64,000 bases of DNA from G965250275 sp965250275 (GCA_965250275.1 OZ252297.1:4154001-4218000); one strand, 5' to 3'. Counted from the first letter of the stretch, positions 33,490 through 41,671 are shown. Program-made: numbers and translations. The notes: generated by a model from the sequence alone, not told the origin.

Positions 33490-33977
33490 TTTGAACCTTT
33501 GTTTGGCATCGGACTCTTCAATTTGTTTGGCCGCGCCACCAATTCTGGTCGCTCAGCCAGATTTTGGAGGTTTATCACTTCACACACTGCTCCAAACGCC
33601 TGCGCTTAATGTAGCATAGCAAACAATAAACGCACCTCTCGACTCTGAAAGAACAGCATGGACGGTGAGTTGGCAGGGCCACTGGAAGCGGCGATTGGCG
33701 CATACACCAGTCATTTTAGAATGATGACATCGTTTGGCGTTGCGCTCTGGCACTCGGGAAGGCTGCAACCTGCACGCTGGACGATAGCACTAACATTCAG
33801 AAGCACATGCTGGATGAAGGGTAGTGCAAAAGGTATCGACAACCCAACGGTTCGGAAGTTGAAATGCTCGCAATAGCCCCAACTGGGTGAGCGCGCTAGT
33901 TTGAAGCATTCCAAAAGCAGGGTCGACGGCCTATTGACTCGAGTGCGCTGTGCGGACCTCAGCAAGGAGGAGTTGGT
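33490..33977. other. 488-bp region without a recognised gene
   Basis: Short open frames on both strands lack ribosome-binding sites and recognisable products. The last 30 bases carry AAGGAGG for the TTG start at 33978. I see no strong hairpin or repeat. Confidence 0.5.
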
Positions 33978-34478
33978 TTGAGAACGGCTGAGCAACAAAT
34001 CTGGGATGAAGCACGTCGATTGGAGAAGTTGCGCGTTGAGCAGCTTCAAACCAAGGCCCGGGAAAACAACAAAAAAAGCGATGTTGTTTATCGACCCGAG
34101 AAGGTTGCGAAGCCCTGGACATGGGGTAGCAGTGCAAACCATTCACTTCACAACATTTCTGAGAGACTTGTCCTGTCGATTGAAGAGTTCGACTTCGACC
34201 TCAATGACGCTGCATTTGTCGCATTTTTGAGGCAACGTGCGCATCTGCACCTTTGCGGAAGAGAGGGCTCTGACTATTGGGGCCTGCTTGCCAACAATGC
34301 CACAAAGGAAAGTGATTTCATGACCAGCAATGGCGCCAGACTGGCCCAAGAACACGACGGCAAGCGACATAGATTTTCGGACGCTGAAATGCAGCCTTTG
34401 TGGAAAATCTTTCAATACTCACGTGTGTTCTTGCAGGGAGCCTATGACCACTTCAGCGGTCGCGCTATGGCGAAATGA
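33978..34478 (+). CDS. hypothetical protein, operon partner of exonuclease-BRCT protein
   Basis: A 166-aa soluble protein with a charged N-terminal helix (EQQIWDEARRLEKLRVEQL) and then KPWTWGSSANHSLHNIS and FVAFLRQRAHLHLCGREG, and a basic C-terminus. No family recognised. Starts with TTG, AAGGAGG 7 bases upstream. The stop overlaps the start of the exonuclease-BRCT gene by four bases, so the proteins are made together and may act together. Confidence 0.6.
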   Translation: MRTAEQQIWDEARRLEKLRVEQLQTKARENNKKSDVVYRPEKVAKPWTWGSSANHSLHNISERLVLSIEEFDFDLNDAAFVAFLRQRAHLHLCGREGSDYWGLLANNATKESDFMTSNGARLAQEHDGKRHRFSDAEMQPLWKIFQYSRVFLQGAYDHFSGRAMAK

Positions 34479-35329
34479 ACTTTTTTGCGGTCGATGTCGA
34501 AACTGCGAATTTTTACCGTGGCTCCATATGTCAGATTGGTTGGGCTGTGGTTGAAAACGGCGCCATACAACAATCGGGTTCGATATTGATCGACCCTCAG
34601 CAACCGTTTAGCGCGTTCAACATTGGCATCCATGGCATCGACGAGTCCATGGTTGTTGGCGCGCCGACCTTTGAGCAGGTTAAAGAACAGTTCCGAAGCC
34701 TGATGAGCGCGATGCCTATTGTCAGTTATGGCCTGTTCGATCAAGCGGCTTTTGCATTGGCTGATGATGCGTTGTTGGAAACGCAGTTCGCTCCCGAATC
34801 GCCATGGTTAAATGCTCAACGTGTGGTGCGACGTGCATGGCCTGAACATTTTGGGCGTAAGTACAACTTGAGACTTGTGGCAGACACACTTGGCCTGTCT
34901 TTGACTCATCATGATGCCGGAAGCGACGCGAAAGTCGCGGCGCAGGCCGTCTTGTTGGCAGCTGACAGGCTCGGAATGTCATTCGAAGAGCTCTTTGTTC
35001 GCGCCTATCAACCTCTTTCACCGGCCAAATACGACCCCATAACCTATGAGGGGGGCGACGATGGCCCTCTTGCCGGGGAAGTCATTACTTTCACTGGTGC
35101 GTTATCGCTTACGCGCCGTGAAGCGGCAAAAATTGCAAATGAGTTGGGTGCTGGCGTCGCGCCCTCAACCACGAAGAAAACCACCATTCTAATTGTTGGG
35201 ACGCAGGACAGTTCGAAAATAGTCGGAGACAAGAGTTCCAAGCACAGGCGTGCAGAGGAGCTCATCAACGATGGGCACGCAATTGAGATACTTGCAGAGT
35301 CCGATTTCCTGAAGATGATCAAACGTTGA
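34475..35329 (+). CDS. DnaQ-type 3'-5' exonuclease fused to BRCT domain
   Basis: A 284-aa protein. Residues 1-165 form a DEDDh exonuclease: FFAVDVETAN holds the D-x-E motif, HGIDESMVVGAPTF the exoII region, and HHDAGSDAKVAAQA the H-x-x-x-x-D exoIII motif. A BRCT domain follows from about residue 200: LAGEVITFTGALSLTRREAA and later TTILIVGTQD and KHRRAEELINDGHAIEIL. The DnaQ-BRCT combination occurs in DNA repair and in accessory islands; it may process DNA ends. It is coupled to the unknown 166-aa gene. Confidence 0.83.
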   Translation: MNFFAVDVETANFYRGSICQIGWAVVENGAIQQSGSILIDPQQPFSAFNIGIHGIDESMVVGAPTFEQVKEQFRSLMSAMPIVSYGLFDQAAFALADDALLETQFAPESPWLNAQRVVRRAWPEHFGRKYNLRLVADTLGLSLTHHDAGSDAKVAAQAVLLAADRLGMSFEELFVRAYQPLSPAKYDPITYEGGDDGPLAGEVITFTGALSLTRREAAKIANELGAGVAPSTTKKTTILIVGTQDSSKIVGDKSSKHRRAEELINDGHAIEILAESDFLKMIKR

Positions 35330-35363
35330 CTCCCGGACATTAGGGTCATGCTACAGAGGTGGC

Positions 35364-35651
35364 GTGAGCAAGGAAGCAGATCAGATCATTGGGCTTTACC
35401 GTCGCCATGCTCAGGCTTGGGCCGATATTCGTGGTTCGGAGCTTCCAGAGAAGGGATGGTCGGGCAAGTTCGCTTCTCTCCTGCCGGCCCAGTCTTCGGT
35501 TCTGGATATCGGTTGCGGGTCGGGCGGCCCGATTGGTCGATACCTTGTAAACTATGGTTTCACGCTTACAGGTGTCGCCTTATGGCCGGAACTGATTGAC
35601 CCCATCGAAAATGGTCCGCATTTTGGACAAAACACCGTTTGGCTTCAGTAG
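35364..35651 (+). pseudogene. truncated class I SAM-dependent methyltransferase
   Basis: The 95-aa product from GTG 35364 contains the N-terminal helix region and SAM motif I (SSVLDIGCGSGGPIGRYL) and the acidic-loop strand GFTLTGV. At that point the normal motif (Asp plus helix) is replaced by an unrelated tail ALWPELIDPIENG. The rest of the usual 200-residue enzyme is absent, so the gene is broken near 35575. It may be the site of a deletion or a DNA joint inside the element. Confidence 0.68.
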
Positions 35652-35807
35652 TGCGGGGCGGCCTCCCAACAGTGCAGTCGCTGCGAGAGGCACTGTCCCA
35701 ATACTTCGGCCAACAAAGCGGTACACCAGGTTACTTATCTCCACGCAGCGAAGAGGCCAGAGCGCGATGATGCGCTGCGCTCTGGTTTTTCGCGTCTTAG
35801 AAACAGG

Positions 35808-36104
35808 TCAGGCGGCGAACGATGCGGCGATCCTTTTTGCGATTTTTCTGCCGTTGCGGCTCACCATCACCAACCGCATAAGATGATGTTTATCTGTCTC
35901 AAGGGCTTTTGCGAGCGGCCATGCCATTTTCGGAGTTACCTTGAGGTCCATTTTCCGGATCTGCGTTATGCAGTTCTGGTTATGGTAGCCGGCCTCTGCG
36001 GCAATCTCCTTCTGCAACTTCTTTCCCTTAAGAGCCTGCACTCTGCGCGTCACTAGTTCAGCAATCTTCTGCTCTGCTGCGCGCATTTCCCTTTCTATTC
36101 TCAT
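35808..36104 (-). CDS. small helical DNA-binding-like protein
   Basis: A 98-aa basic, helical protein from ATG 36104, preceded by GGAGG at 8 bases. RVQALKGKKLQKEIAAEAG followed by YHNQNCITQIRKMDL resembles a Cro/XRE helix-turn-helix (KLQKEIAAEAGYHNQNCITQ is the helix-turn-helix core). The C-terminus is strongly basic. It may be a repressor of nearby genes, but no operator was identified. Confidence 0.6.
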   Translation of the reverse strand: MRIEREMRAAEQKIAELVTRRVQALKGKKLQKEIAAEAGYHNQNCITQIRKMDLKVTPKMAWPLAKALETDKHHLMRLVMVSRNGRKIAKRIAASFAA

Positions 36105-36407
36105 GTGTGAGACCTCCAATTTTTGACAACACTATGCTTATAGCGGCGTGGCCGACGGATTATGCCAAAAGCCCAAAGAACTTTTCAGAATGCAGATAAG
36201 TGGCTGTCATCGAACAAAAGTGAGACTCCGTCCTTGAGACGCTTGACCGCGCATTGATTGCGTTTCGCTTTTCTGCAGCGAAGAGCGCTGACCCATGCAT
36301 TCCTCTGATGGGGTGGTGGGCGCATCTACAATTACCCTGGCCCGTGCGTCACCCAACGAGGAGACCGAGGGGAAAGAGATATCTCTCAAACTTGTGTCGA
36401 CAAGCAG

Positions 36408-36635
36408 CTATCGATCCGGCTCAAGCAGATGCACCAACCAGCGATCCGACGCTTTGGCGCGGCAGGACTTGCAGACGGCCTTATTGGCTATCTCGGCCAC
36501 GTCCACCAGCCCCGGCCACAAATCAGACGCGAGGTCCACGGATGCACGCCGACCGCAGCCGAACTCGACCCAAAGCCGATGCTCTTGCATGTCGGATATC
36601 CTGGCCCATTGCTGTACGTGGTGGGGACGGCGCAT
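36408..36635 (-). CDS. possible small Cys-containing protein, 75 aa
   Basis: A 75-aa reading beginning MRRPHHVQQWARISDMQEHR, then LWVEFGCGRRASVDLASDLW, AVCKSCRAKASDRWLVHLL. The C-x-x-C pair and the earlier FGCGR suggest a one-zinc fold seen in short uncharacterised alphaproteobacterial proteins. The opposite strand also has open frames here and no strong ribosome-binding site is seen, so this is a weak call. The flanking stretches 36105-36407 and 36636-36883 contain no other recognised feature. Confidence 0.38.
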   Translation of the reverse strand: MRRPHHVQQWARISDMQEHRLWVEFGCGRRASVDLASDLWPGLVDVAEIANKAVCKSCRAKASDRWLVHLLEPDR

Positions 36636-36883
36636 TGGCTTGTGATAGCACAGCGTCGCCGCTGATGAAGTCGATGCCGACGCATAGCTTGACCTTGCAG
36701 ACAAAAGCCAGTGGGATTGCCGATTTGACTGCTGTGCGGGCTTTGTCGCCCCTGTCTCAATCACGCAGAGCCAAGCTTCCCAAACGTCAACATGAGTGTC
36801 GATTTTTTCAAGGTTTCTGTTAACCTTGGCGCTGCCGCGACCCAAAACGCGGCTTTGTTGGTAATTTTTGGTGGGAAGTTTGA

Positions 36884-37591
36884 ATGAGAAAATCACTTTT
36901 TGGCAGCCTGACGCTTACAGCAATACTTGCAATGTCATCCGCTGCATTTGCCTCGTCCGTAATGCCGACCTTTACTGATGAAGGTATCGATACGACAGGA
37001 ACAGCGACCTCTACCAGGATGTTTCGCGCGGACTTGACCGGGCTGGGACTGACTGAAGTGGGTGCGATAACTGTAAACGATTCTAACTCGGGCGTGGGCG
37101 GCTCTACCGGCATCTACTCCGGGTTCGACCTGGACGTCATCTTTCTTGACATAGACGGTCTTTTGACCACTGACACAGACCGCTTTTACGCTGACAGTTT
37201 TATCTTCAGCGCCGGAACAACTCGCTCAGGAGGTTTTGCACCTCCATCTCCATCGGGTGGCCCGACCAACGGCTCTTCTACCGCAACAACGGTCGATGAA
37301 ACCTGGGCCACTTTGAACGACATTGACGGAGTATTCTTCGGTACCGGAAGCATCACCCTTGGGGACGGTGGCAGCCTAACTGCTGTTTTTGATCCTACCA
37401 TATCGGTGGGTTCTTCGCTGTTCCTCTTTGCAGGTGAGGTGAGTGGCGATCCAGGCGAAACCTTAACCGGTCTCGTAGAGGTTACCGATACACCGCCCGC
37501 CATACCTCTTCCCGCAGGTCTTCCGCTCCTGTTGTCCGGGCTTCTAGGGATCGGCTTTGTTGCGCGGCGCAAAAAATCCGGCTGCGCCTGA
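36884..37591 (+). CDS. VPLPA-CTERM sorting domain protein 3
   Basis: A 235-aa exported protein: signal peptide (about residues 1-23, ending AFA-S), a Thr/Gly/Ser-rich strand body (ISVGSSLFLFAGEVSGDP near the end), and the C-terminal sorting signal AIPLPAGLPLLLSGLLGIG followed by RRKKS. It is the third exosortase-type substrate in the element. A GTC-pair hairpin (GACC-TGAAAAA-GGTC with G/C ends) lies about 25 bases after the stop without a T-tract. Confidence 0.84.
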   Translation: MRKSLFGSLTLTAILAMSSAAFASSVMPTFTDEGIDTTGTATSTRMFRADLTGLGLTEVGAITVNDSNSGVGGSTGIYSGFDLDVIFLDIDGLLTTDTDRFYADSFIFSAGTTRSGGFAPPSPSGGPTNGSSTATTVDETWATLNDIDGVFFGTGSITLGDGGSLTAVFDPTISVGSSLFLFAGEVSGDPGETLTGLVEVTDTPPAIPLPAGLPLLLSGLLGIGFVARRKKSGCA

Positions 37592-38083
37592 CAAGACTCA
37601 AACCGATGCAATTGCCCCGACCTGAAAAAGGTCGGGCGCCCTTGCGACACTGTCACCTGGCCCTTGTGTGGCGAACTTCGGTGGGGAAAATGTTTTGGAA
37701 CGCGGTGTGGAGATAACCCACCTGCTGTCGTGCACCCGGATGTTTCGACAGTGGGCAAATGCCGAAGTATCCCTAAAGTACTGAACAAAGAACCAATGTT
37801 GGCATCGCATCCTTCTTGGACGCCGAGTTCCTTTGTGACTTCCGTTCAAGCTGTGGCTTAACCGTTGAACCAATTGCAGGCCGCGCGAGGGAGCGAGGCC
37901 TGCTGGGGTCTGGCAGCTCACCGCGAGGATATGGGCAATTTATTTGTTCGTTTCCCACCGAACCGAGGTTGGTGGTGGCGGACGGGTACTCGAGCTAGGC
38001 AACCAGCGTGCGGGAAGCTTGCGCCTTTTGGGTGTTTCGACGCAATACTCCACGAAACAGCATACCACAGGTGAGATCAATCG
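37592..38083. other. 492-bp region with hairpins and a gene remnant
   Basis: No intact gene. It includes the CCCGACC/GGTCGGG hairpin near 37617-37636, a GCAGGCC/GGCCTGC stem in 37870-37905 and, at 37950-37998, a fragment related to the C-terminus of the 32538 protein. The start of the 436-aa gene at 38084 has no strong ribosome-binding site in this stretch. Confidence 0.5.
37950..37998 (+). pseudogene. C-terminal remnant of a paralogue of the 32538 gene
   Basis: In one frame these bases read SFPTEPRLVVADGYSS and a stop, against SFPAEPRLVVARG at the end of the 32538 protein. Most DNA differences are at third codon positions, so the two were once coding paralogues. No other part of that protein is found upstream. 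Confidence 0.6.
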
Positions 38084-39394
38084 ATGGCCAGGAAGGCGTC
38101 CAGCTCCGACAAATCACGCGAAAAATCAGGCGCACGCTACCAGAACGGTTCGAAGGACCGAGCCAAGATGCTTCGGGGCCTGAGGCTCAAACCTGGCGAA
38201 ACAAAGCACTATCTGATTGTAGTCGACGGGTCACCGGGTGATCTGCCATGGATAAAACTCAGTTCATCCGGACCGCCAAAGACCGAGGCCTGGATGAAAG
38301 ACCCGTACTTGGGCACCGTAACATACCTGAAAGACGGAAAGTCCATCGATTTCAAGGCCAAGGGTGTGGCCATTCCTGAGCCGCAACAAAGGACGGTGGC
38401 AAAGGGGATGGCCAAGGTTTTCAAAATCGCAGCGGCGGACATCGCATTCAAAGGCAATTCCTCGGAGGTCGACGATGTTTCCGCAACCACTCCTGAAGGG
38501 GAGCCCAAAGAGGATGCAGCCGCGGGGCGACAATCTGAGGCAACAGAAATGACCCAGCGAGACTATCACTCGCCCGATCAGCACCAGCGTTGGTTAAAAG
38601 TCTACAACAATTTCCACCCGCGTCTGGATGTGGGAGCGCTGGCTCCAACAGTGCGAAACCTTGTTCCCGGGCTGGACGCATGGGCGAAGGACCGCACGAA
38701 GCTGATCTGGACTGAGGCCGAAAGCCGGATTCATATTCTGGGTGGCCTGACCATCATCCAAGAAATCGAACGCAGCACCGCGGATCTCGAGGAGCGAGCT
38801 AGGCGGGTCTATCAATTTGCAACAAAACAAGCGCAAGACAGGGGCTTGGGTATTTTCAGAGATATTGCGGCCAGGGCCGGCGCTGATCTGGCTAAATTCG
38901 CACAAACAGATGAAAGGGACTCTGGCGGGACAGCGACTGCAACGGCCGCTGAAGGGCCGCAGGCTGATCAAGCAATAACGATCAAGCAGCGAAGTGACAA
39001 CGAAGATGAGTACTCGAGCGAGATCATAGGCGCAGGCAACCTTGGTGCCACTGGCGATGCACTGAAATCAACCAAAAAAACACATGATGAGGGCAAAGAG
39101 TTTACCAATGAAAGCGAGTATTCAACCCGAGAGAAAACGGGCAAAGACGAAGATAACGCACTAGAGCGGATCACCCGAATCTCAGACGAAACTTCGCGTG
39201 TTGTCGGTGCTATCGAAGCGGAACTTCAAAAGCTGGACCACCTTTTCGACGAAGCCAAAGCCGTGTTTCCAGACACGTCGAGTGTTGCGGACCGGATGCA
39301 TGCGAAGGGCCGCGAACTGGTCGGAGATGCCCGAAACCGGGTGGCCTTGGTGAAGAAGCTTTTTGTTTCCCTAAGTAATACAGAGATCAAGTAA
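38084..39394 (+). CDS. hypothetical protein, 436 aa
   Basis: A 436-aa hydrophilic protein with no recognised family. The first 30 residues are very basic and Ser/Lys-rich (ARKASSSDKSREKSGARYQN). A strand-rich domain follows to about residue 125 (LKPGETKHYLIVVDGSPGD, GTVTYLKDGKSIDF). After an acidic linker there is a helical domain (about 155-275) and an acidic disordered stretch. The C-terminus is a helical, possibly coiled-coil region (VVGAIEAELQKLDHLFDEA). There is no signal peptide. It may be a multidomain regulator or toxin-like protein, but nothing proves that. Confidence 0.62.
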   Translation: MARKASSSDKSREKSGARYQNGSKDRAKMLRGLRLKPGETKHYLIVVDGSPGDLPWIKLSSSGPPKTEAWMKDPYLGTVTYLKDGKSIDFKAKGVAIPEPQQRTVAKGMAKVFKIAAADIAFKGNSSEVDDVSATTPEGEPKEDAAAGRQSEATEMTQRDYHSPDQHQRWLKVYNNFHPRLDVGALAPTVRNLVPGLDAWAKDRTKLIWTEAESRIHILGGLTIIQEIERSTADLEERARRVYQFATKQAQDRGLGIFRDIAARAGADLAKFAQTDERDSGGTATATAAEGPQADQAITIKQRSDNEDEYSSEIIGAGNLGATGDALKSTKKTHDEGKEFTNESEYSTREKTGKDEDNALERITRISDETSRVVGAIEAELQKLDHLFDEAKAVFPDTSSVADRMHAKGRELVGDARNRVALVKKLFVSLSNTEIK

Positions 39395-39554
39395 GGCGAT
39401 GCCGGCTGAAGTCCCAATCTGCCAGTTGGACATAAGCCGGTACACAGATAAACGGCGCCAATTCTGACAGCGAAACCAATCCGAAGGGTTTTGCAAGCCT
39501 TTGTCCGAAAGCCGGTTTCACTGCAGGGATTGAGCCGGTGGAAAAAGGTGGCTT

Positions 39555-39604
39555 TGCAATGTCATCATATGCCATCATCCGAAGGTGGCACATGTGACAT
39601 TGCA
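39555..39604. promoter_or_regulatory. 10-bp inverted repeat upstream of secreted paralogue 2
   Basis: TGCAATGTCA (39555-39564) and TGACATTGCA (39595-39604) form a perfect inverted repeat around an inner imperfect ATGCCA/TGGCACAT pair. It ends 55 bases before the ATG at 39660, a likely operator or long hairpin. The rest of 39395-39659 shows no gene. Confidence 0.55.
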
Positions 39605-39659
39605 GGTGCCCGCGCCACACCGCTGATTCACAATGATAGATAGGTAAAGGACTTCTAAC

Positions 39660-40160
39660 ATGTGGCATTACAGTGCTTTCAGAAAAGCCCTGTCCGCCCC
39701 AGCTGCTGCCGCGATTATCTTTGGAACTTCGACATCTTTGGTGCTTGCCCAGGATAGCTGTGACCTAGATGATTTGCTGATCAGTCTCGGGCAGATTGAG
39801 TATGTGGATCATGGCAGCGAGGGACCAAGCGTCGGTGACAAGCGTATTCTTTTGCTTCATCTGGACGATGAAAGCGGCGCGCGTGTTGGACATGTGAACG
39901 CAATCAGCACTGTTCTTCATGGAACTGATGACGCAAGTACCACCATCCATGTTGAGGGAACGGTTCACCTTGAAGATGGTCGGTTTCACTGGACAAACAC
40001 CCAGACCTTAGCTGATCCATCAGACACTTCGCGTTCAACAAGCGATGAAGTATCTTCGGTCGTATTCGGCGGTACCGGTGTGTTTCAAAACGCAACCGGC
40101 ATTATGCTATCAAGACCAGAGGGTGATGGCGGCAGGCTGATCTTCGACCTGTCGTGCTAA
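39660..40160 (+). CDS. secreted AOC-barrel-like protein, paralogue 2
   Basis: A 166-aa exported protein. Signal peptide (about residues 1-30, ending VLA-Q), then DHGSEGPSVGDKRILLLHLD, DDESGARVGHVNAISTVLHG and VFGGTGVFQNATGIML, ending FDLSC. These match the order and spacing of motifs in the 25436 protein (SVGD, DD-x-G-x-x-VG, T-V-x-H, GG-x-G-x-F, FDLSC). The two are therefore paralogues carried by the same element. Cys residues near the N- and C-terminus could pair. Function unknown. Confidence 0.68.
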   Translation: MWHYSAFRKALSAPAAAAIIFGTSTSLVLAQDSCDLDDLLISLGQIEYVDHGSEGPSVGDKRILLLHLDDESGARVGHVNAISTVLHGTDDASTTIHVEGTVHLEDGRFHWTNTQTLADPSDTSRSTSDEVSSVVFGGTGVFQNATGIMLSRPEGDGGRLIFDLSC

Positions 40161-40500
40161 CTTCCGCGCATTCTCTTAACTGGCACGATCCGGACTCTGG
40201 GAACCAATCCATCCTTTGTTAAGTTGGTGGTTCTCTGTGCCCAGTCATCCTAGGTCTGTTTCTGCGACGAGGTTTCAACCTACGGGTCACAGCCATCAAA
40301 GACGGTGGGACACTGCCAAGCGCAGGCAAGCTGCAACTGTCACATGAGACAACTTTGTGCAGTTGCTGAATCAAAGCCAAAGGGAGTCTGATGTGGGCGC
40401 ATTTCGACCGGGTTATCTCGGCGATTGTCCCCCATATGTCCCCCAGCCGAGGCTACGGGCTGCGCAAGTGCAGCAAAGTCTTCTCTAAGGTGTTGATTTT
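40161..40500. other. right-end region of the element with arm-type sites
   Basis: No gene recognised. The stretch holds, at 40425-40446, a direct pair of GTCCCCCA motifs identical but for one base to 13465-13486. The spacing from the att repeat is 54 bases here and about 160 at the left, as expected for unequal attachment-site arms. Confidence 0.6.
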
Positions 40501-40551
40501 ATTGGTAGCGGAGGAGGGACTTGAACCCCCGACACGCGGATTATGATTCCG
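40501..40551 (-). repeat. att repeat, right: 3' part of intact tRNA-Met
   Basis: Identical to 13254-13304 over 51 bases, beginning two bases outside the CCA end of tRNA-Met and running through its anticodon stem. To the right the tRNA continues uninterrupted, so this side is the native gene and the other side the copied part. Confidence 0.93.
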
Positions 40552-40579
40552 CTGCTCTAACCGACTGAGCTACTCCGCC
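40503..40579 (-). tRNA. tRNA-Met (CAU, elongator type)
   Basis: Reading on the minus strand, 77 bases with encoded CCA fold into a cloverleaf: acceptor GGCGGAG/CTCCGCT, D-arm AGCTCAGTCGGTTAGAGC, anticodon stem GCGGA/TCCGC around loop ATCATAA (anticodon CAT) and T-arm GGGGGTTCAAGTCCC-type loop. CAT could in principle be tRNA-Ile2, but the layout with U72 opposite G1 fits the elongator Met form common in alphaproteobacteria. It is the integration target of the element. Confidence 0.93.
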
Positions 40580-40636
40580 ACGAACCCGGTCGACCTAAGG
40601 CAGCCAGACAGAACCGTCAAGACACAAAAACCCCGA

Positions 40637-41671
40637 CTATCCACCACGGACCGTGTCGATCATCAGCTGTACATTGTCGGGGTCTGCATCCGGCGTGATG
40701 CCGTGTCCCAGGTTGAAGATGTGAGGCCCGTTCGAGAACGCTTTCACGATGGCGCGGGTCTCATCGATCAGGGCTTGACCGCCAGTGACCATGTGGGACG
40801 ATCTCAAGTTCCCCTGCACACAGCCATCCTTCTGGACGTGCTGCGCTGCCCAGTCCGGATCCACGGCTGCATCCAACGCGACACAATCGACCCCCGTCGC
40901 CTTGGCAAAGCCGATGTATTTCTCTCCTGCTTCACGTGGGAACCCGATCACTGGAATATTCGGATGCCGATCCTTCAGCGCCGTGGTGATCCTGCGGCAA
41001 GGCTCCAACGCATAACGCGCAAATGCATCGTCCGGCAGCGACCCGGCCCAACTGTCAAAGATTTTGACGACTTCGGCGCCCGCCTGAATCTGCATATCCA
41101 GATATTCAATGGTCGCCTCTGTGATCCGATCCATCAGAGCATCAAACACCGCCGGGCTGCCGGTTCTCAGCGCATGAGCCGGCGCCTGGTCCGGCGTGCC
41201 GCGACCTGCGATCATGTAGGTTGCCACGGTCCAGGGCGCTCCGGCGAACCCGATCAAGGTCGTTTCGGATGGCAACGCCTCCGCAAGCAACCGCACGGTC
41301 TGGTAGATCGGCGACAGTGTCTCGTGGATGTCCTCCACCGGTTTCAGCGCGTCAAAACCGCGCTGATCGGTGATCGTGGACAGGCGTGGCCCTTCGCCTG
41401 TAACAAACCACAGGTCCGCGCCCAGCGCCTGCGGCACCAGCAGGATATCCGCAAAAAGGATTGCGGCATCAAAGCCATAACGACGGATCGGCTGAAGCGT
41501 CACTTCTGCCGCAAGTTCGCTGTTGTAGCACAGCGACAGGAAATCACCGGCCTGGGCCCGCGTGGCGCGATACTCGGGCAGATACCGGCCGGCCTGACGC
41601 ATCATCCAGATGGGCGGCGTGTCTAACACTTCCCCTGCAAGACTGCGCAGCAGCTTCTTCCGTTCGGCCAT
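40637..41671 (-). CDS. hemE: uroporphyrinogen decarboxylase
   Basis: Cytoplasmic haem enzyme that removes four carboxyls from uroporphyrinogen III to give coproporphyrinogen III. The 344-aa protein starts [20 protein letters not shown] and has the signature [57 protein letters not shown] and the final [17 protein letters not shown]. The active-site Arg and Asp of the R-Q-A-G-R loop and ADIL motif are present. I chose ATG 41671, which follows GAGGG at 6 bases; a TTG 12 bases earlier is possible. It is divergent from hemC across 101 bases. Confidence 0.96.
   Translation of the reverse strand: MAERKKLLRSLAGEVLDTPPIWMMRQAGRYLPEYRATRAQAGDFLSLCYNSELAAEVTLQPIRRYGFDAAILFADILLVPQALGADLWFVTGEGPRLSTITDQRGFDALKPVEDIHETLSPIYQTVRLLAEALPSETTLIGFAGAPWTVATYMIAGRGTPDQAPAHALRTGSPAVFDALMDRITEATIEYLDMQIQAGAEVVKIFDSWAGSLPDDAFARYALEPCRRITTALKDRHPNIPVIGFPREAGEKYIGFAKATGVDCVALDAAVDPDWAAQHVQKDGCVQGNLRSSHMVTGGQALIDETRAIVKAFSNGPHIFNLGHGITPDADPDNVQLMIDTVRGG

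Larger units (their letters stand above)
13254..40551. mobile_element. integrated element at tRNA-Met (about 27.3 kb)
   Basis: The element is delimited by a perfect 51-bp direct repeat (13254-13304 and 40501-40551) corresponding to the 3' part of tRNA-Met from the anticodon stem to the CCA end. A tyrosine integrase gene starts 187 bases inside the left repeat. The same paired GTCCCCCA motif occurs near both ends. Gene content is phage-satellite-like on the left and defence, solute and surface cargo elsewhere. The left tRNA copy lacks the D-arm and 5' acceptor strand, so only the right copy is a working tRNA gene. No conjugation genes were seen, so transfer would have to rely on packaging by a helper phage or another vehicle. 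Confidence 0.9.

Noticed and set aside
33711..34142. 143-codon minus-strand frame across 33.7-34.1 kb
   Set aside because: Overlaps the + strand gene at 33978, which has a strong AAGGAGG site and a coupled downstream gene; the minus product shows no domain.
36254..36823. 189-codon + strand frame at 36.3-36.8 kb
   Set aside because: The product is low-complexity Arg/Pro/Ser and looks like a shadow; the opposite strand offers a weak but better Cys-containing candidate.
40703..41626. 307-codon frame antisense to hemE
   Set aside because: Shadow of hemE, whose family motifs are complete on the other strand.
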